A stretch of DNA of 64,000 nt, taken from positions 127,483-191,482 of the forward strand of contig UPYK01000002.1 of assembly GCA_900538545.1 (NCBI GenBank), read 5' to 3'. This DNA comes from an uncultured Eggerthella sp. GTDB lineage: Bacteria; Actinomycetota; Coriobacteriia; Coriobacteriales; Eggerthellaceae. The position numbers were made by a program, and so were the translations under genes. The notes beneath the pieces were generated by a model that saw only the letters and a program-made list of their open reading frames with translations, ran no database searches and was not told where the DNA came from. Each line of letters starts with the position of its first letter. The first letter of the stretch is position 1. Below are positions 40,180 to 49,187 of the stretch, piece by piece.

Positions 40180-40920
40180 ATGAACCAGATTCTTTCTTAT
40201 ATACCGAAGGTAAGTCCCATCCATGCACTTGATGCGCGGGTGAAGTTAGGGCTACTGCTGCTCTTTTCGATCGCGCTGTTCTGCATGTGCACGTGGATTG
40301 GGCTGGGGATCTTTACGGCGATCCTGCTGGGTGTCATGATCGCTTCGCGCATTCCGCTCAAGAATTACGGCCGTGTGCTCTTGCCAGCATTGGCGATCCT
40401 CATCTTCATCTGGGTCTGCAATTCGATTCCCTTTGATGCGGCACGCAGCCTGAATGCGCTCATGTATGTGGTGCGCATCTCGCTCGTTATCATGGCGAGC
40501 TTCGTGATCACCTTCACGACCACTTCCACGCAGCTGACTGATGCGCTCGCATCCATCTTGCGCCCTTTGCGCGCGCTCAAGGTGCCAGTCGACGATATCG
40601 CGTTCACGCTCAGTTTGGCACTGCGGTTCATTCCGCTTCTGTTCGAGCAGCTTGGGCAGATCAAGATCGCGCAGACTTCACGCGGAGCTCAGTTTGGATC
40701 GGGCTCTTTATGGAAGCGTCTGAAGACCTGGATGGTGGTGCTCATTCCGCTCTTCATCGGCTTCTTTCGTCAGGCCGATTCGGTGGCAGAAGCCATGGAT
40801 GCTCGCTGTTATGGAGCAGGAGAACGTACGAACCTTAACGCGCAAGCGATGCGCGCGGGCGCTTGGGCGTTGCTTGCGGCGGCGCTTGTAGCTTGCGTTT
40901 TGTGTGCGCTGTTTCTTTAA
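40180..40920 (+). CDS. ecfT: energy-coupling factor transporter transmembrane protein EcfT
   Basis: 246 residues from ATG 40180. Five to six transmembrane helices, opening with SPIHALDARVKLGLLLLFS, the typical EcfT start. The coupling helices carry the two Ala-Arg-Gly-like motifs TSRGAQF and DARCYG that dock on the EcfA ATPases. EcfT joins the ATPases to a substrate-binding S component in vitamin and metal uptake. No EcfA or S gene is adjacent, so its partners lie elsewhere. No Shine-Dalgarno is seen; TAGGCT (40168-40173) would start transcription at the ATG. Confidence 0.88.
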   Translation: MNQILSYIPKVSPIHALDARVKLGLLLLFSIALFCMCTWIGLGIFTAILLGVMIASRIPLKNYGRVLLPALAILIFIWVCNSIPFDAARSLNALMYVVRISLVIMASFVITFTTTSTQLTDALASILRPLRALKVPVDDIAFTLSLALRFIPLLFEQLGQIKIAQTSRGAQFGSGSLWKRLKTWMVVLIPLFIGFFRQADSVAEAMDARCYGAGERTNLNAQAMRAGAWALLAAALVACVLCALFL

Positions 40921-41038
40921 ATTGTCGAGGTGTTTCATAAGGTGCCCATTGTGTCCTGTGGGTTCTTTGGCGGTTTTGTGGTAAGCGTGAATCCTTAGTA
41001 GAATGTCTCTTGATGGGCCTTACCGGAAAGATAGATGC

Positions 41039-44000
41039 ATGGATTCAAAGAAGACTCACCACAGAGAAGAGCGGTCGAAGCAGGCAGCGGAAACGATGAA
41101 GCTCAGAGGAATAGGCGCGGTTCCGCGTAAAAGAAAGAGGGTTGCCCTCTCTTCTGCGCTTGCGGTGTTTCTTACGTTCACGCTGGCATTTTCCTCATTC
41201 GCATGGGGTGCCGCAAACGATGTATCCAGCACTGTGTTCGCAAATGATGCTATAAGCGATATTCCAGCTGAAAACGCGCAGGATTCTGTGGTGCCTGGCG
41301 GCGAAAACAAAACAAATGAAACAATTGAAACCGGCGCTTTAAACCAAGAAAGCCTTGTGGAAGGCCTAAATGAATCCGCAGGCAACGCGGACGACGAAGC
41401 GTTCACGGAAGAATCCAGCAATACGGTCGCAGATGGCGGCATTAGTGCTGCTGCAGAGAATGAAGGCATTGAACCTCTTGCGGCTATGGTAGAGGCAGAG
41501 GACACATCTACCTGCATGGCTGTCCAGAACATCCCGTATATTGATGCGAATGGCGTACAGCAGACCTGTCCCGAGGCAACCGTAGTGGCTGCCGACAAGA
41601 ACGAGTGGACGAGTGGCTGGTACATAGTCGAAAACACGGTAGATGCCACGGAGCGTTTCGTGGTCAAGGGCGACGTGCACCTCATCCTGGCTGCGGGCTG
41701 TACGCTCAATGCCACCAAGGGAATCACCGTGTCGGAGGGAAATTCCCTCACCATCTATGCGCAATCAACCGTGAAGGACGAGATGGGAACTCTTAATGCC
41801 AGCGGCTCATGGAGCGCCGGGATAGGCGGATATGCCATCGACAGGGACGGTCCGGAACGCAACTGCGGCTCGGTGACTATCAACGGCGGCATTGTGTCTG
41901 CGCGAGGCTCGTCGGCATGCGCGGGCATCGGGGGTGCCGGTTGGGGAAATGCCTACTTCACCTCATACGGCAACTGCGGCACGGTAACCATCAACGGTGG
42001 TTGGGTGACGGCCTATGGGGCTGGAAAGATGCTGAAGGCAAGCGCGGCAGCAGCCATAGGAAACTCCGGTGGCGGTTCGGGCGGCACCATACGGATCACA
42101 GGCGGGACGGTCACGGTCGAGCCATCCGGAGTGCTGGCTGCGGGCATCGGCGGAGGGGCAGACAACTTCGTTGGGACCATCGTCGTTTCGGGCGGCCATA
42201 TCATTGCGAATGTCAACACGAGTGGGTCGAGCAGCAATCATAACCCCTGTATCGGCAACACCATGTCACTCTCGACAGGTTCCAATGGCACCGCCTTCAT
42301 CGAAACGAACGACCCGGATTTCACGGGAAATAACTGGGGCTTTACGAGCGGGATTGTCCTCAACGACGGTAATTACTACATTCGCGGGAATCAGACCTTG
42401 AGCGGGAACCCGACCGTGGAGAGAGACAAGGTGCTTCAGCTCTATTCGTCCGCTACGCTCACCATTCCCGCCGGCGTCACGCTTACAAACAACAACATCA
42501 TCAAGAGCAATGCGAACACCAAGCTCGTAGTCGATGGCCACCTCGTCAACAACGGGGCCATCGAGAACAACGGCGGGCTCATCAAGGGCACAGGCACCCT
42601 CGAGGGGGACAAGTCCGTGGCAAGCAAGCCGCCAGCGCCGACCGCTGAGGCCATCAGTTCGACCTCGGTAACGCTCAAGGCGATGCCGGATATCGGCTAC
42701 GGGCCTGTGGAATATGTGCGCACAGCTGGGGACGGCACGCCCGTGTGGTGGCAGAGCTCGCCCACGTTCGACTCGCTGCAACCTGACACCGAATACACGT
42801 TTTACGCCCGCTATTGCGGCAACGATTTCTATGAGGAATCGTCGTCGTCGGGCACGGTGATAAAGACGCCCACACCAAGACCGGGCGTCGTCAGCAACGT
42901 CACCGTGGCGGCGGACAACTATCTGGGCGCGGATTTCGTGTTGCCGGGTGACGCAGTTGCGGATGCGATCCTTCCTGCTTATGCGCGCAAGCAACTCAGT
43001 CTCGGTAAAGACGTCGATATATGGCTGGAGTCCAACAGGATAACGGATGGCTCTATCTCTTCGGCTGTGGAAAGCGAATTGGGCGACTTCCTTCCCGCAG
43101 CCTACTTCGGCCTTACCTCTTATTGGCAGGTGGAAGGGGAGGCGCCCGTGCAGGCGGCCGCTGAAACCAGAGATGATGCCATGGTCATGGTGCGTTTGAA
43201 GCTGCCAGATTCGGCCATCAATACCGACCCTTCTATAACGCGAGAATACAAGGTGGTTTGCGTTTACAACGGTGTGGCGACCACGCTCATCACTCGTTAT
43301 GACCCTGACAGTCAAACGGTAGAGTTCCGCACCAACAAGTTCGCTTCCTTCTGCTTAGCTTGCAAGGATACGCGGGATGGTAAGACGGTCTATCCGGTGA
43401 TGGTGCGAGACAGCTATGCGCAAGATAGTGGCCAGGGGCAATACGCAGCAGGCGATACGGTCGTGGTGAATGCAGGCGTGCGAGATGGCTACATGGTTGA
43501 GTTCTGGAATGGAACGCCGTCCGACAAGATCGATTTCACGATCATCGACAGCTCGCATGCAAGCTTCGTTATGCCCGAAGGCGCCGTTATGGTCTCTCCC
43601 CAGTGGATTCGCATCGGAGACATTAGCGATGTGACCGACGTGGAGGCCAACGCGCTTCAGGCGAGGCTCGTGAATTCAGGTGTTGATCTGGCAGAGCGCG
43701 TGCTTCCTGCCGATGCGTTCGCTCAGCTTCCCGCTTTGAAGGATGTGGACATTTGGCTGAAATCGGTTGAGGGTATATCGGATGCGGATGCAGCTCTTGT
43801 GGCCGAGAATCTGGGCGATTGGACGCTGGCAAATGAGGTGGATTTGACGCTCTTCTACAAGATGGATGGCACGGAAACGCAGATCCATGAGACGAACAAG
43901 CCGGTGACTGTGCAGCTGACGCTACCTGATTCTGCCATCAACGCCGATGCTTCAAAGACACGAACTTATGAGGTACTGCGCGTGCATGAGGGTGCGGTGT

Positions 44001-44380
44001 CCGTGATTCCTGTCACTTTCGATGCGGACGCGAAGACGCTCACATTCGAGACCGATAGGTTCTCGGCTTATGCGATCGCCTACAAAGATACGGCCGCTAC
44101 AACGCCCGGTGGCGAGCCAGGTGATAGGCCTGGTGGTGAAGATCCTGGGGACAATGGTTTCAACAGCACCACCCCTGATAATGATGGCAGCGCGAACGGC
44201 AGCTCCAATGAAAGCGACGATGCTCAAGGTAACAGTGCAGCAGGTGCGTTGAGCGCTACGGGAGATGGCATAGGCTCACTCGTGGTTCTTATCCTGTGCA
44301 TGGTCGGGGCGGCTGGCATCTTGGGTGCGCGCCATCGCAGGGCATCTTCGGTGCAACGAGGCAAGCACGCTTCGCGCTAG
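41039..44380 (+). CDS. large cell-surface protein: beta-helix, FN3-like domain, two repeats and LSATG sorting signal
   Basis: 1113 residues from ATG 41039 (GGAAAG upstream; an earlier ATG lacks a site). Signal peptide near residues 30-57 (RKRKRVALSSALAVFLTFTLAFSSFAWG). An acidic spacer follows, then a Gly-rich right-handed beta-helix with repeated SVTINGG/TVTINGG/GTIRITGG turns, an FN3-like domain (PTAEAISSTSVTLKA), and two about 155-residue repeats. The repeats share KDVDIWL, LPDSAIN-D and a terminal YKDT/CKDT. The C terminus has a Pro/Gly/Asp-rich wall spacer, LSATG at 1071-1075, a hydrophobic helix and a basic tail, i.e. a variant LPxTG signal. Probably an adhesin or glycan-binding protein. 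Confidence 0.88.
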   Translation: MDSKKTHHREERSKQAAETMKLRGIGAVPRKRKRVALSSALAVFLTFTLAFSSFAWGAANDVSSTVFANDAISDIPAENAQDSVVPGGENKTNETIETGALNQESLVEGLNESAGNADDEAFTEESSNTVADGGISAAAENEGIEPLAAMVEAEDTSTCMAVQNIPYIDANGVQQTCPEATVVAADKNEWTSGWYIVENTVDATERFVVKGDVHLILAAGCTLNATKGITVSEGNSLTIYAQSTVKDEMGTLNASGSWSAGIGGYAIDRDGPERNCGSVTINGGIVSARGSSACAGIGGAGWGNAYFTSYGNCGTVTINGGWVTAYGAGKMLKASAAAAIGNSGGGSGGTIRITGGTVTVEPSGVLAAGIGGGADNFVGTIVVSGGHIIANVNTSGSSSNHNPCIGNTMSLSTGSNGTAFIETNDPDFTGNNWGFTSGIVLNDGNYYIRGNQTLSGNPTVERDKVLQLYSSATLTIPAGVTLTNNNIIKSNANTKLVVDGHLVNNGAIENNGGLIKGTGTLEGDKSVASKPPAPTAEAISSTSVTLKAMPDIGYGPVEYVRTAGDGTPVWWQSSPTFDSLQPDTEYTFYARYCGNDFYEESSSSGTVIKTPTPRPGVVSNVTVAADNYLGADFVLPGDAVADAILPAYARKQLSLGKDVDIWLESNRITDGSISSAVESELGDFLPAAYFGLTSYWQVEGEAPVQAAAETRDDAMVMVRLKLPDSAINTDPSITREYKVVCVYNGVATTLITRYDPDSQTVEFRTNKFASFCLACKDTRDGKTVYPVMVRDSYAQDSGQGQYAAGDTVVVNAGVRDGYMVEFWNGTPSDKIDFTIIDSSHASFVMPEGAVMVSPQWIRIGDISDVTDVEANALQARLVNSGVDLAERVLPADAFAQLPALKDVDIWLKSVEGISDADAALVAENLGDWTLANEVDLTLFYKMDGTETQIHETNKPVTVQLTLPDSAINADASKTRTYEVLRVHEGAVSVIPVTFDADAKTLTFETDRFSAYAIAYKDTAATTPGGEPGDRPGGEDPGDNGFNSTTPDNDGSANGSSNESDDAQGNSAAGALSATGDGIGSLVVLILCMVGAAGILGARHRRASSVQRGKHASR

Positions 44381-44545
44381 GGTCAGATAGGCATTTCAAC
44401 GAGCATTTATGATGAACGCATCTTTTTGTTCGGGGATATACGGCCGCTTTCATAGGATATGAATTGGTGGTCGTTCGTCGCATGAGTGGTATCATGGGTA
44501 AAGCTTGAACCACAAGCTCATGCAAGCAAATCAAGGAGGAATTCC

Positions 44546-45838
44546 ATGGGCATCATCGTTGATGTTTACGGTCGTGAGGTTTTGGACTCCCGCGGCAATC
44601 CGACAGTAGAAGTTGAAGTCACGCTCGATGACGGTTCGATGGGTCGCGCTGCGGTTCCCTCAGGCGCTTCCACGGGCGCATTCGAAGCGGTTGAGTTGCG
44701 CGATGGCGATTCCGAACGCTACCTCGGCAAAGGCACGCTCAAGGCGGTTTCTCATGTGAACGATGAAATCGCTGATGCCCTTATCGGCTTCGAAGCGGAC
44801 GACCAGCGCGCGATCGATGCAACCATGATCGAGCTCGATGGCACCGAGAACAAGGGGAACTTCGGCGCGAATGCGATCCTGGGCGTTTCACTTGCAGCTG
44901 CAAAGGCTGCCGCCGAATCTGCTGAGCTTCCGCTCTATAAATATGTAGGCGGCGTTAACGCCAACCTGCTGCCTACGCCCATGATGAACATCCTGAATGG
45001 TGGCGCTCATGCCGACAACAACGTCGACTTCCAGGAATTCATGATCATGCCGGTAGGCGCACCGACCTTCACCGAAGCGCTTCGCTGGTGTGCAGAGATC
45101 TACCATACGCTCAAGAAGGTTCTCCACGATGCAGGCCTTGGTGGCGGCATCGGCGATGAAGGCGGCTTCGCCCCCAACTTCAAGACCAACGAAGAGCCGC
45201 TTCAGTACATCGTGAAGGCATGCGAGGCTGCGGGCTATAAGCCGGGCTCCGATATCATGTTCGCGATGGACCCTGCTTCGACCGAATTCTACAATGCGGA
45301 TACCTGCAAATACGTGTTGGCTGGCGAAGGCCGCGAGCTCACGAGCGACGAAATGGTCGATTACTGGGAAGCGCTCGTTGAGAAGTATCCTATCATCTCG
45401 ATCGAAGATGGCATGGCGGAAGAGGACTGGGACGGTTGGCAGAAGCTTACCGCGCGCATCGGCGACAAGGTTCAGCTGGTGGGCGACGATCTGTTCGTTA
45501 CCAACTCCAAGCGCCTTGCCAAGGGCATCGAACTGGGTTGCGCGAATGCGATCCTGGTGAAGGTGAACCAGATCGGCTCGCTCACGGAAACCATGGAAGC
45601 GATCCAGATGGCAAAGCAGGCAGGCTATGCATGCGTCATGTCGCATCGTTCGGGCGAGACTGAAGACACCACCATCGCCGACTTGGCAGTGGCCACCAAC
45701 GCTGGCCAGATCAAGACGGGCGCACCGGCGCGTTCCGATCGTGTGGCGAAGTACAACCAGCTCATCCGTATCGAAGAAGAGCTGGCAGATGCAGGCCAGT
45801 ATGCAGGCATGAAAGCGTTCTATAATATCAAGCGTTAA
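44546..45838 (+). CDS. eno: enolase
   Basis: 430 residues from ATG 44546 after CAAGGAGGAATTCC. Interconverts 2-phosphoglycerate and phosphoenolpyruvate with Mg2+. Full-length match: GNPTVEVEVTLDDGSMGRAAVPSGASTG, GGAHADNNVDFQEFMIMP, metal ligands in DPASTEFY and SIEDGMAEEDWDGW, and LVKVNQIGSLTETMEA with SHRSGETEDTTIADLAVA. Monocistronic, with a strong terminator. Confidence 0.98.
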   Translation: MGIIVDVYGREVLDSRGNPTVEVEVTLDDGSMGRAAVPSGASTGAFEAVELRDGDSERYLGKGTLKAVSHVNDEIADALIGFEADDQRAIDATMIELDGTENKGNFGANAILGVSLAAAKAAAESAELPLYKYVGGVNANLLPTPMMNILNGGAHADNNVDFQEFMIMPVGAPTFTEALRWCAEIYHTLKKVLHDAGLGGGIGDEGGFAPNFKTNEEPLQYIVKACEAAGYKPGSDIMFAMDPASTEFYNADTCKYVLAGEGRELTSDEMVDYWEALVEKYPIISIEDGMAEEDWDGWQKLTARIGDKVQLVGDDLFVTNSKRLAKGIELGCANAILVKVNQIGSLTETMEAIQMAKQAGYACVMSHRSGETEDTTIADLAVATNAGQIKTGAPARSDRVAKYNQLIRIEEELADAGQYAGMKAFYNIKR

Positions 45839-45905
45839 TCATGCGCACATGCCAGCAGTTGTGTTGAGCGCAGTTTAGCCGTGGAGCACGCTTGCAAAGA
45901 CAGTC

Positions 45906-45942
45906 AAAGGACCAGTGCTTAAAGGGCGCTGGTCCTTTTTTT
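45906..45942 (+). terminator. rho-independent terminator of eno
   Basis: AAAGGACCAG pairs with CTGGTCCTTT around a partly paired 13-base loop; seven T follow the stem. Confidence 0.93.
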
Positions 45943-46079
45943 GTTGGAGTTCGACCGATGTGCGCAAACTATCCGAAGCTTTCATCGCGCGCGAACTTTT
46001 TTCATCCGCAGCCGTTGCCTCTGCGGTTCGCTGCGCACGAGCGGGTATACTACAAGAAGAAACGACAAAAGGATCGCTT

Positions 46080-47357
46080 GTGGACGTATCTTTCAACGGC
46101 TTTACCGCCCATTCATTCAAGAACCGCAATGGTGGCTATCAGTACTCGCGCAACATCGAAGCGCAGGAAGATGCCAAGAACCAGGGCTTTAGCGAGGAAG
46201 CGCTCGCGCGCATTCCTGAGAAGGATCGTCGTTGGTCGTGGGTCGAGGTAAGCCGCAGCGCCATCCAGTACAACGTTTCTGAAACGCGCCGATTGCTCGG
46301 GCAGCGTTGCCGTCTCATGGCGGTGGTGAAGGCCGATGCCTATGGGCATGGAGCCAACGAGGTGGCGAAGATCGCAACGGCTGCTGGAGCATCGTATTTG
46401 GGTGTGGCAACGGTGGACGAAGGCATCGAGCTGCGCAAGGCGGATTTCCGCGAACCTATCTTGCTTCTGGCGGAGCCGCCCATCGAAAGCGTGCCGCTGC
46501 TGCTGCACTATCGCATCATCCCTTCGGTATACACGTCCGACTTCGCGATCAACTACGCCGAGATCGCCGACGCGCACAACCTGAAAGCACCGTTTCACCT
46601 GGCCATCAACACTGGCATGAATCGCATTGGCGTGCGTCACGATCAGGTGGTCGAGTTCATCTCGCAGATCAGCTTCCATCGGGCGCTCGATCTGCAGGGG
46701 TGCTTCACGCATTTCGCAACCGCCGATGCCGCCGAAACGCTCGATTTCCAGATCCAGATCAACCGTTTCGTCGAGAGCATGCGCGCGCTCGAGGCTGCGG
46801 GCATCAACCCTGGCATCGTTCACTGCGACAACTCGGCGGCCATCTATCGCTTTCCGAAAACGCATTTCGATATGGCGCGTTTGGGCATCTCGCTCTACGG
46901 CTACCAGCCAGCGAACGACACGCATCGCATCATCACGCTGCGTCCAGCCATGAGTGTGTTCGCGCGCATCACGAACGTTATGCAGGTTCCGATGAGCGAA
47001 GGCGTGAGCTACGGGATGAACTATCGCAGCCCTGGCAGCGTGAAGATCTGCACGGTACCCCTTGGTTATGCCGATGGCCTCATCCGTCTACTTTCTGGCC
47101 AGATCAAGTTCGCCTACAAAGATCGCGCTGTGGCGCAGGTGGGCAACATCTGCATGGATCAATGCATGTTCGAGGTCGACATCCGTTCGCGCGTGGGTCA
47201 GCAAACGCTCGATCCGCAGATCGGTGACGTGGTGCAGATCGCGGGACCGAACGCGCATGTCGATACTTCGATCGATACGATGGCGCGCAAGGCGGGAACG
47301 ATCCAGCATGAAGTAACGATCGGGCTTTCCCATCGCATGCCGCGCTACTACGTATAA
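46080..47357 (+). CDS. alr: alanine racemase
   Basis: 425 residues from GTG 46080, chosen for AAAAGGATC five bases upstream and a -10-like TATACT at 46046. Converts L- to D-alanine for peptidoglycan. The PLP lysine lies in MAVVKADAYGHGANEV and the catalytic tyrosine in GVSYGMNYRS; GNICMDQCMFEV is the conserved second-domain segment. The catalytic fold (WVEVSRSAIQYNV) begins around residue 55, so there is a roughly 50-residue polar N-terminal extension absent from most Alr. Confidence 0.93.
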   Translation: MDVSFNGFTAHSFKNRNGGYQYSRNIEAQEDAKNQGFSEEALARIPEKDRRWSWVEVSRSAIQYNVSETRRLLGQRCRLMAVVKADAYGHGANEVAKIATAAGASYLGVATVDEGIELRKADFREPILLLAEPPIESVPLLLHYRIIPSVYTSDFAINYAEIADAHNLKAPFHLAINTGMNRIGVRHDQVVEFISQISFHRALDLQGCFTHFATADAAETLDFQIQINRFVESMRALEAAGINPGIVHCDNSAAIYRFPKTHFDMARLGISLYGYQPANDTHRIITLRPAMSVFARITNVMQVPMSEGVSYGMNYRSPGSVKICTVPLGYADGLIRLLSGQIKFAYKDRAVAQVGNICMDQCMFEVDIRSRVGQQTLDPQIGDVVQIAGPNAHVDTSIDTMARKAGTIQHEVTIGLSHRMPRYYV

Positions 47358-47447
47358 GCGCACAAGAAGCGGCAGAGGGGTAACGCGCCTGTTTCGTTTT
47401 GCGCCCTTGCCTCGCGTCGAGCTCTTATCCCTTTCAAGGAGCCAACT

Positions 47448-48128
47448 ATGAATGACGAAAAAGACCTGGTGACTAAGCATTTGCAGTACGCACAACCTCA
47501 GCCTGTGTCCGCACGCAAGGCTGCGCCGATCGCGCCTGCCGAAACGCTCGATGAGCTGCGTGCTCTGGTGGAGGGGTGCACCAAGTGCGATCTGTGCGAA
47601 ACGCGCACGAAGATCGTGTTCGGTTCTGGCAATCCGCACGCGCGTATTCTCGTAATTGGCGAGGCACCGGGGAAGAATGAAGACTTGCAGGGCGAGCCGT
47701 TCGTTGGCGCGGCGGGGAAGTTCCTGAACGAACTGCTCGAGGACGCTGGCCTCAAGCGCGAGGATATCTTCATCGCGAACGTGCTCAAGTGCAGGCCTCC
47801 TGCAAACCGCAATCCTCAGCCACATGAGATCGAGGCGTGCGCTCCGTATCTGCGTGCGCAAACCAAGATCATCAACCCCGATGTCATCGTTACGCTCGGC
47901 AACTTCGCCACGCAATTCATCCTACGTACGACGGTAGGTATCACGCGCTTGCGCGGCACGGTGCAGCAGGCAGGGCGCTTTCTGGTGCTGCCCACGTTCC
48001 ATCCGGCGGCTGCGATCTATGATCGTTCTAAGCGAGATGTGCTGATATCCGATTTTAAACAGGTGGGACAGATAGTGCGTGATAGAATGGCAGCGAGAAG
48101 TAAGGAACAAGAATCTTCAGCCGAATAG
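47448..48128 (+). CDS. uracil-DNA glycosylase, family 4 (Fe-S type)
   Basis: 226 residues from ATG 47448 after CAAGGAGCC. Removes uracil from DNA. Motif A is GEAPGKNEDLQGEPFVG, motif B is LPTFHPAA near the C terminus. Four cysteines in CTKCDLC, VLKCRPP and EACAPYL match the [4Fe-4S] ligands of family 4 enzymes. The N-terminal about 35 residues are variable. The NifU-like scaffold gene lies 33 bp downstream, consistent with an Fe-S protein. Confidence 0.93.
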   Translation: MNDEKDLVTKHLQYAQPQPVSARKAAPIAPAETLDELRALVEGCTKCDLCETRTKIVFGSGNPHARILVIGEAPGKNEDLQGEPFVGAAGKFLNELLEDAGLKREDIFIANVLKCRPPANRNPQPHEIEACAPYLRAQTKIINPDVIVTLGNFATQFILRTTVGITRLRGTVQQAGRFLVLPTFHPAAAIYDRSKRDVLISDFKQVGQIVRDRMAARSKEQESSAE

Positions 48129-48161
48129 TCGGCTCGAATCAAAGCAATTAAGGAGACTATC

Positions 48162-48392
48162 ATGGTAGAAAAATCCGATGTAGCTGCAGTGCTCGAACTT
48201 ATCCGTCCCTCTCTTCAGGCCGATGGCGGCGATGTCGCGCTCGTCGATGTGAGCGACGATGGCGTGGTCACCGTTGAGCTGCAGGGCGCTTGCAAGGGCT
48301 GCCCCATGTCTCAGATGACCTTGGCCAATGGCGTTGAGCGCATCCTGAAGGAGCGCATCCCGGGCGTTACTAAGGTTGTGCCGGCACAGTAG
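48162..48392 (+). CDS. NifU-like Fe-S scaffold/carrier protein
   Basis: 76 residues from ATG 48162 after TTAAGGAGAC. It consists only of the NifU C-terminal domain: LIRPSLQADGGDVALVDV and the cluster-binding CKGCPMSQMTLANGVE (C-x2-C). Proteins of this kind pass [4Fe-4S] clusters to client enzymes. Likely cotranscribed with the upstream Fe-S glycosylase. A terminator follows. Confidence 0.93.
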   Translation: MVEKSDVAAVLELIRPSLQADGGDVALVDVSDDGVVTVELQGACKGCPMSQMTLANGVERILKERIPGVTKVVPAQ

Positions 48393-48413
48393 CAGTAGCA
48401 AACGTACGCACTG

Positions 48414-48440
48414 AAGCGCCGCCCTGTTGCGGCGCTTTTT
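48414..48440 (+). terminator. rho-independent terminator of the nifU-like gene
   Basis: AAGCGCCGC pairs with GCGGCGCTT around 6 bases, followed by TTT. Confidence 0.92.
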
Positions 48441-48462
48441 CATCTTGTGAAAGGTTTGTCCT

Positions 48463-48717
48463 ATGGCATTTTGTTGGGAAACACGCGGCTGCGACGAAGA
48501 GATGATGTCGCGCTGCCCGCACAATACACCCGGTGAACGCTGTCCGGCCGACTGTCATTTTGCTGCTTGCCATCGTCCCACTCATCACGTGACCATGGAT
48601 CCAGCGCTCATATTCCGTGTCGATCTCGACCGCGAACACTGCATGAAGGACATCTGCCAATTCTGCGAGTTCTTCCTTACGAACGCGCCCGTGCTGGAAA
48701 GTGAAACAGCCAAGTAG
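48463..48717 (+). CDS. 84-aa cysteine-rich protein of unknown function
   Basis: Nine cysteines in 84 residues (C4, C10, C18, C27, C31, C36, C60, C65, C68). The arrangement C-W-E-T-R-G-C...CP...C-P-A-x-C resembles the CW/CP-type cysteine modules found near sensory proteins in anaerobes and could bind an Fe-S cluster or zinc. GTGAAAGGT upstream is a modest ribosome site. It follows the NifU-like gene after a terminator, so it may have its own promoter. No named family was recognised. Confidence 0.7.
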   Translation: MAFCWETRGCDEEMMSRCPHNTPGERCPADCHFAACHRPTHHVTMDPALIFRVDLDREHCMKDICQFCEFFLTNAPVLESETAK

Positions 48718-48834
48718 CGGTTCGGCATCAATCGGAAACTGACCTCTTGAATCGAGCGGAGTTTTTCGATAATGAAGGCACGCTCGATTGACAGATACAA
48801 CACCTGGTACGTAGCGCGTAAGAGGAGGTCAGCC

Positions 48835-49062
48835 ATGGATGATGTTCTAGTCAAATGCCCGAATTGCGGCATCAAGGATCTCGATCTGCGTGCGTATACG
48901 TCCATGATGGTCTTGAGCAATACGCAGGCACTCTTCACGGTATATTGCAATCACTGCAACCAGACCGTATCCACGGTGGCGAACATCCCTCCCGTGCTCT
49001 ATCCCGATGTGTATCAGGCAGCTGCCGAAGTGGACGCCGGCATGGGACGCAAGGTCGAATAG
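48835..49062 (+). CDS. 75-aa zinc-ribbon-like protein
   Basis: 75 residues from ATG 48835 after AAGAGGAGG; an in-frame upstream extension is not supported. CPNCG near the N terminus and CNHCN about 31 residues later would form one zinc ribbon. The rest (ANIPPVLYPDVYQAAAEVDAGMG) is unique. Small ribbons of this kind often bind nucleic acid or a protein partner; nothing more can be said. Confidence 0.7.
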   Translation: MDDVLVKCPNCGIKDLDLRAYTSMMVLSNTQALFTVYCNHCNQTVSTVANIPPVLYPDVYQAAAEVDAGMGRKVE

Positions 49063-49153
49063 CACCTTGGCGCTCTGAGTGCGTGCTCACCCTTGAGTTC
49101 AGGCCATGATGGCCGCAAAGATCGCCTTCATGGCTCCATTTAGTTGGTGGCCT

Positions 49154-49181
49154 TGGGAGCGTTCGGTTCAATGCTTATAAT
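49154..49181 (+). promoter_or_regulatory. promoter abutting the lgt start codon
   Basis: TTGGGA, 16-bp spacer, TATAAT ending 7 bases before the ATG, so transcription would begin at or next to the start codon (leaderless mRNA). Confidence 0.45.
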
Positions 49182-49187
49182 GGGAGC

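Noticed and set aside
45915..46079. Longer alanine racemase start inside the eno terminator
   Set aside because: The extension would begin within the terminator hairpin of eno and lacks a ribosome site; GTG 46080 is well placed.
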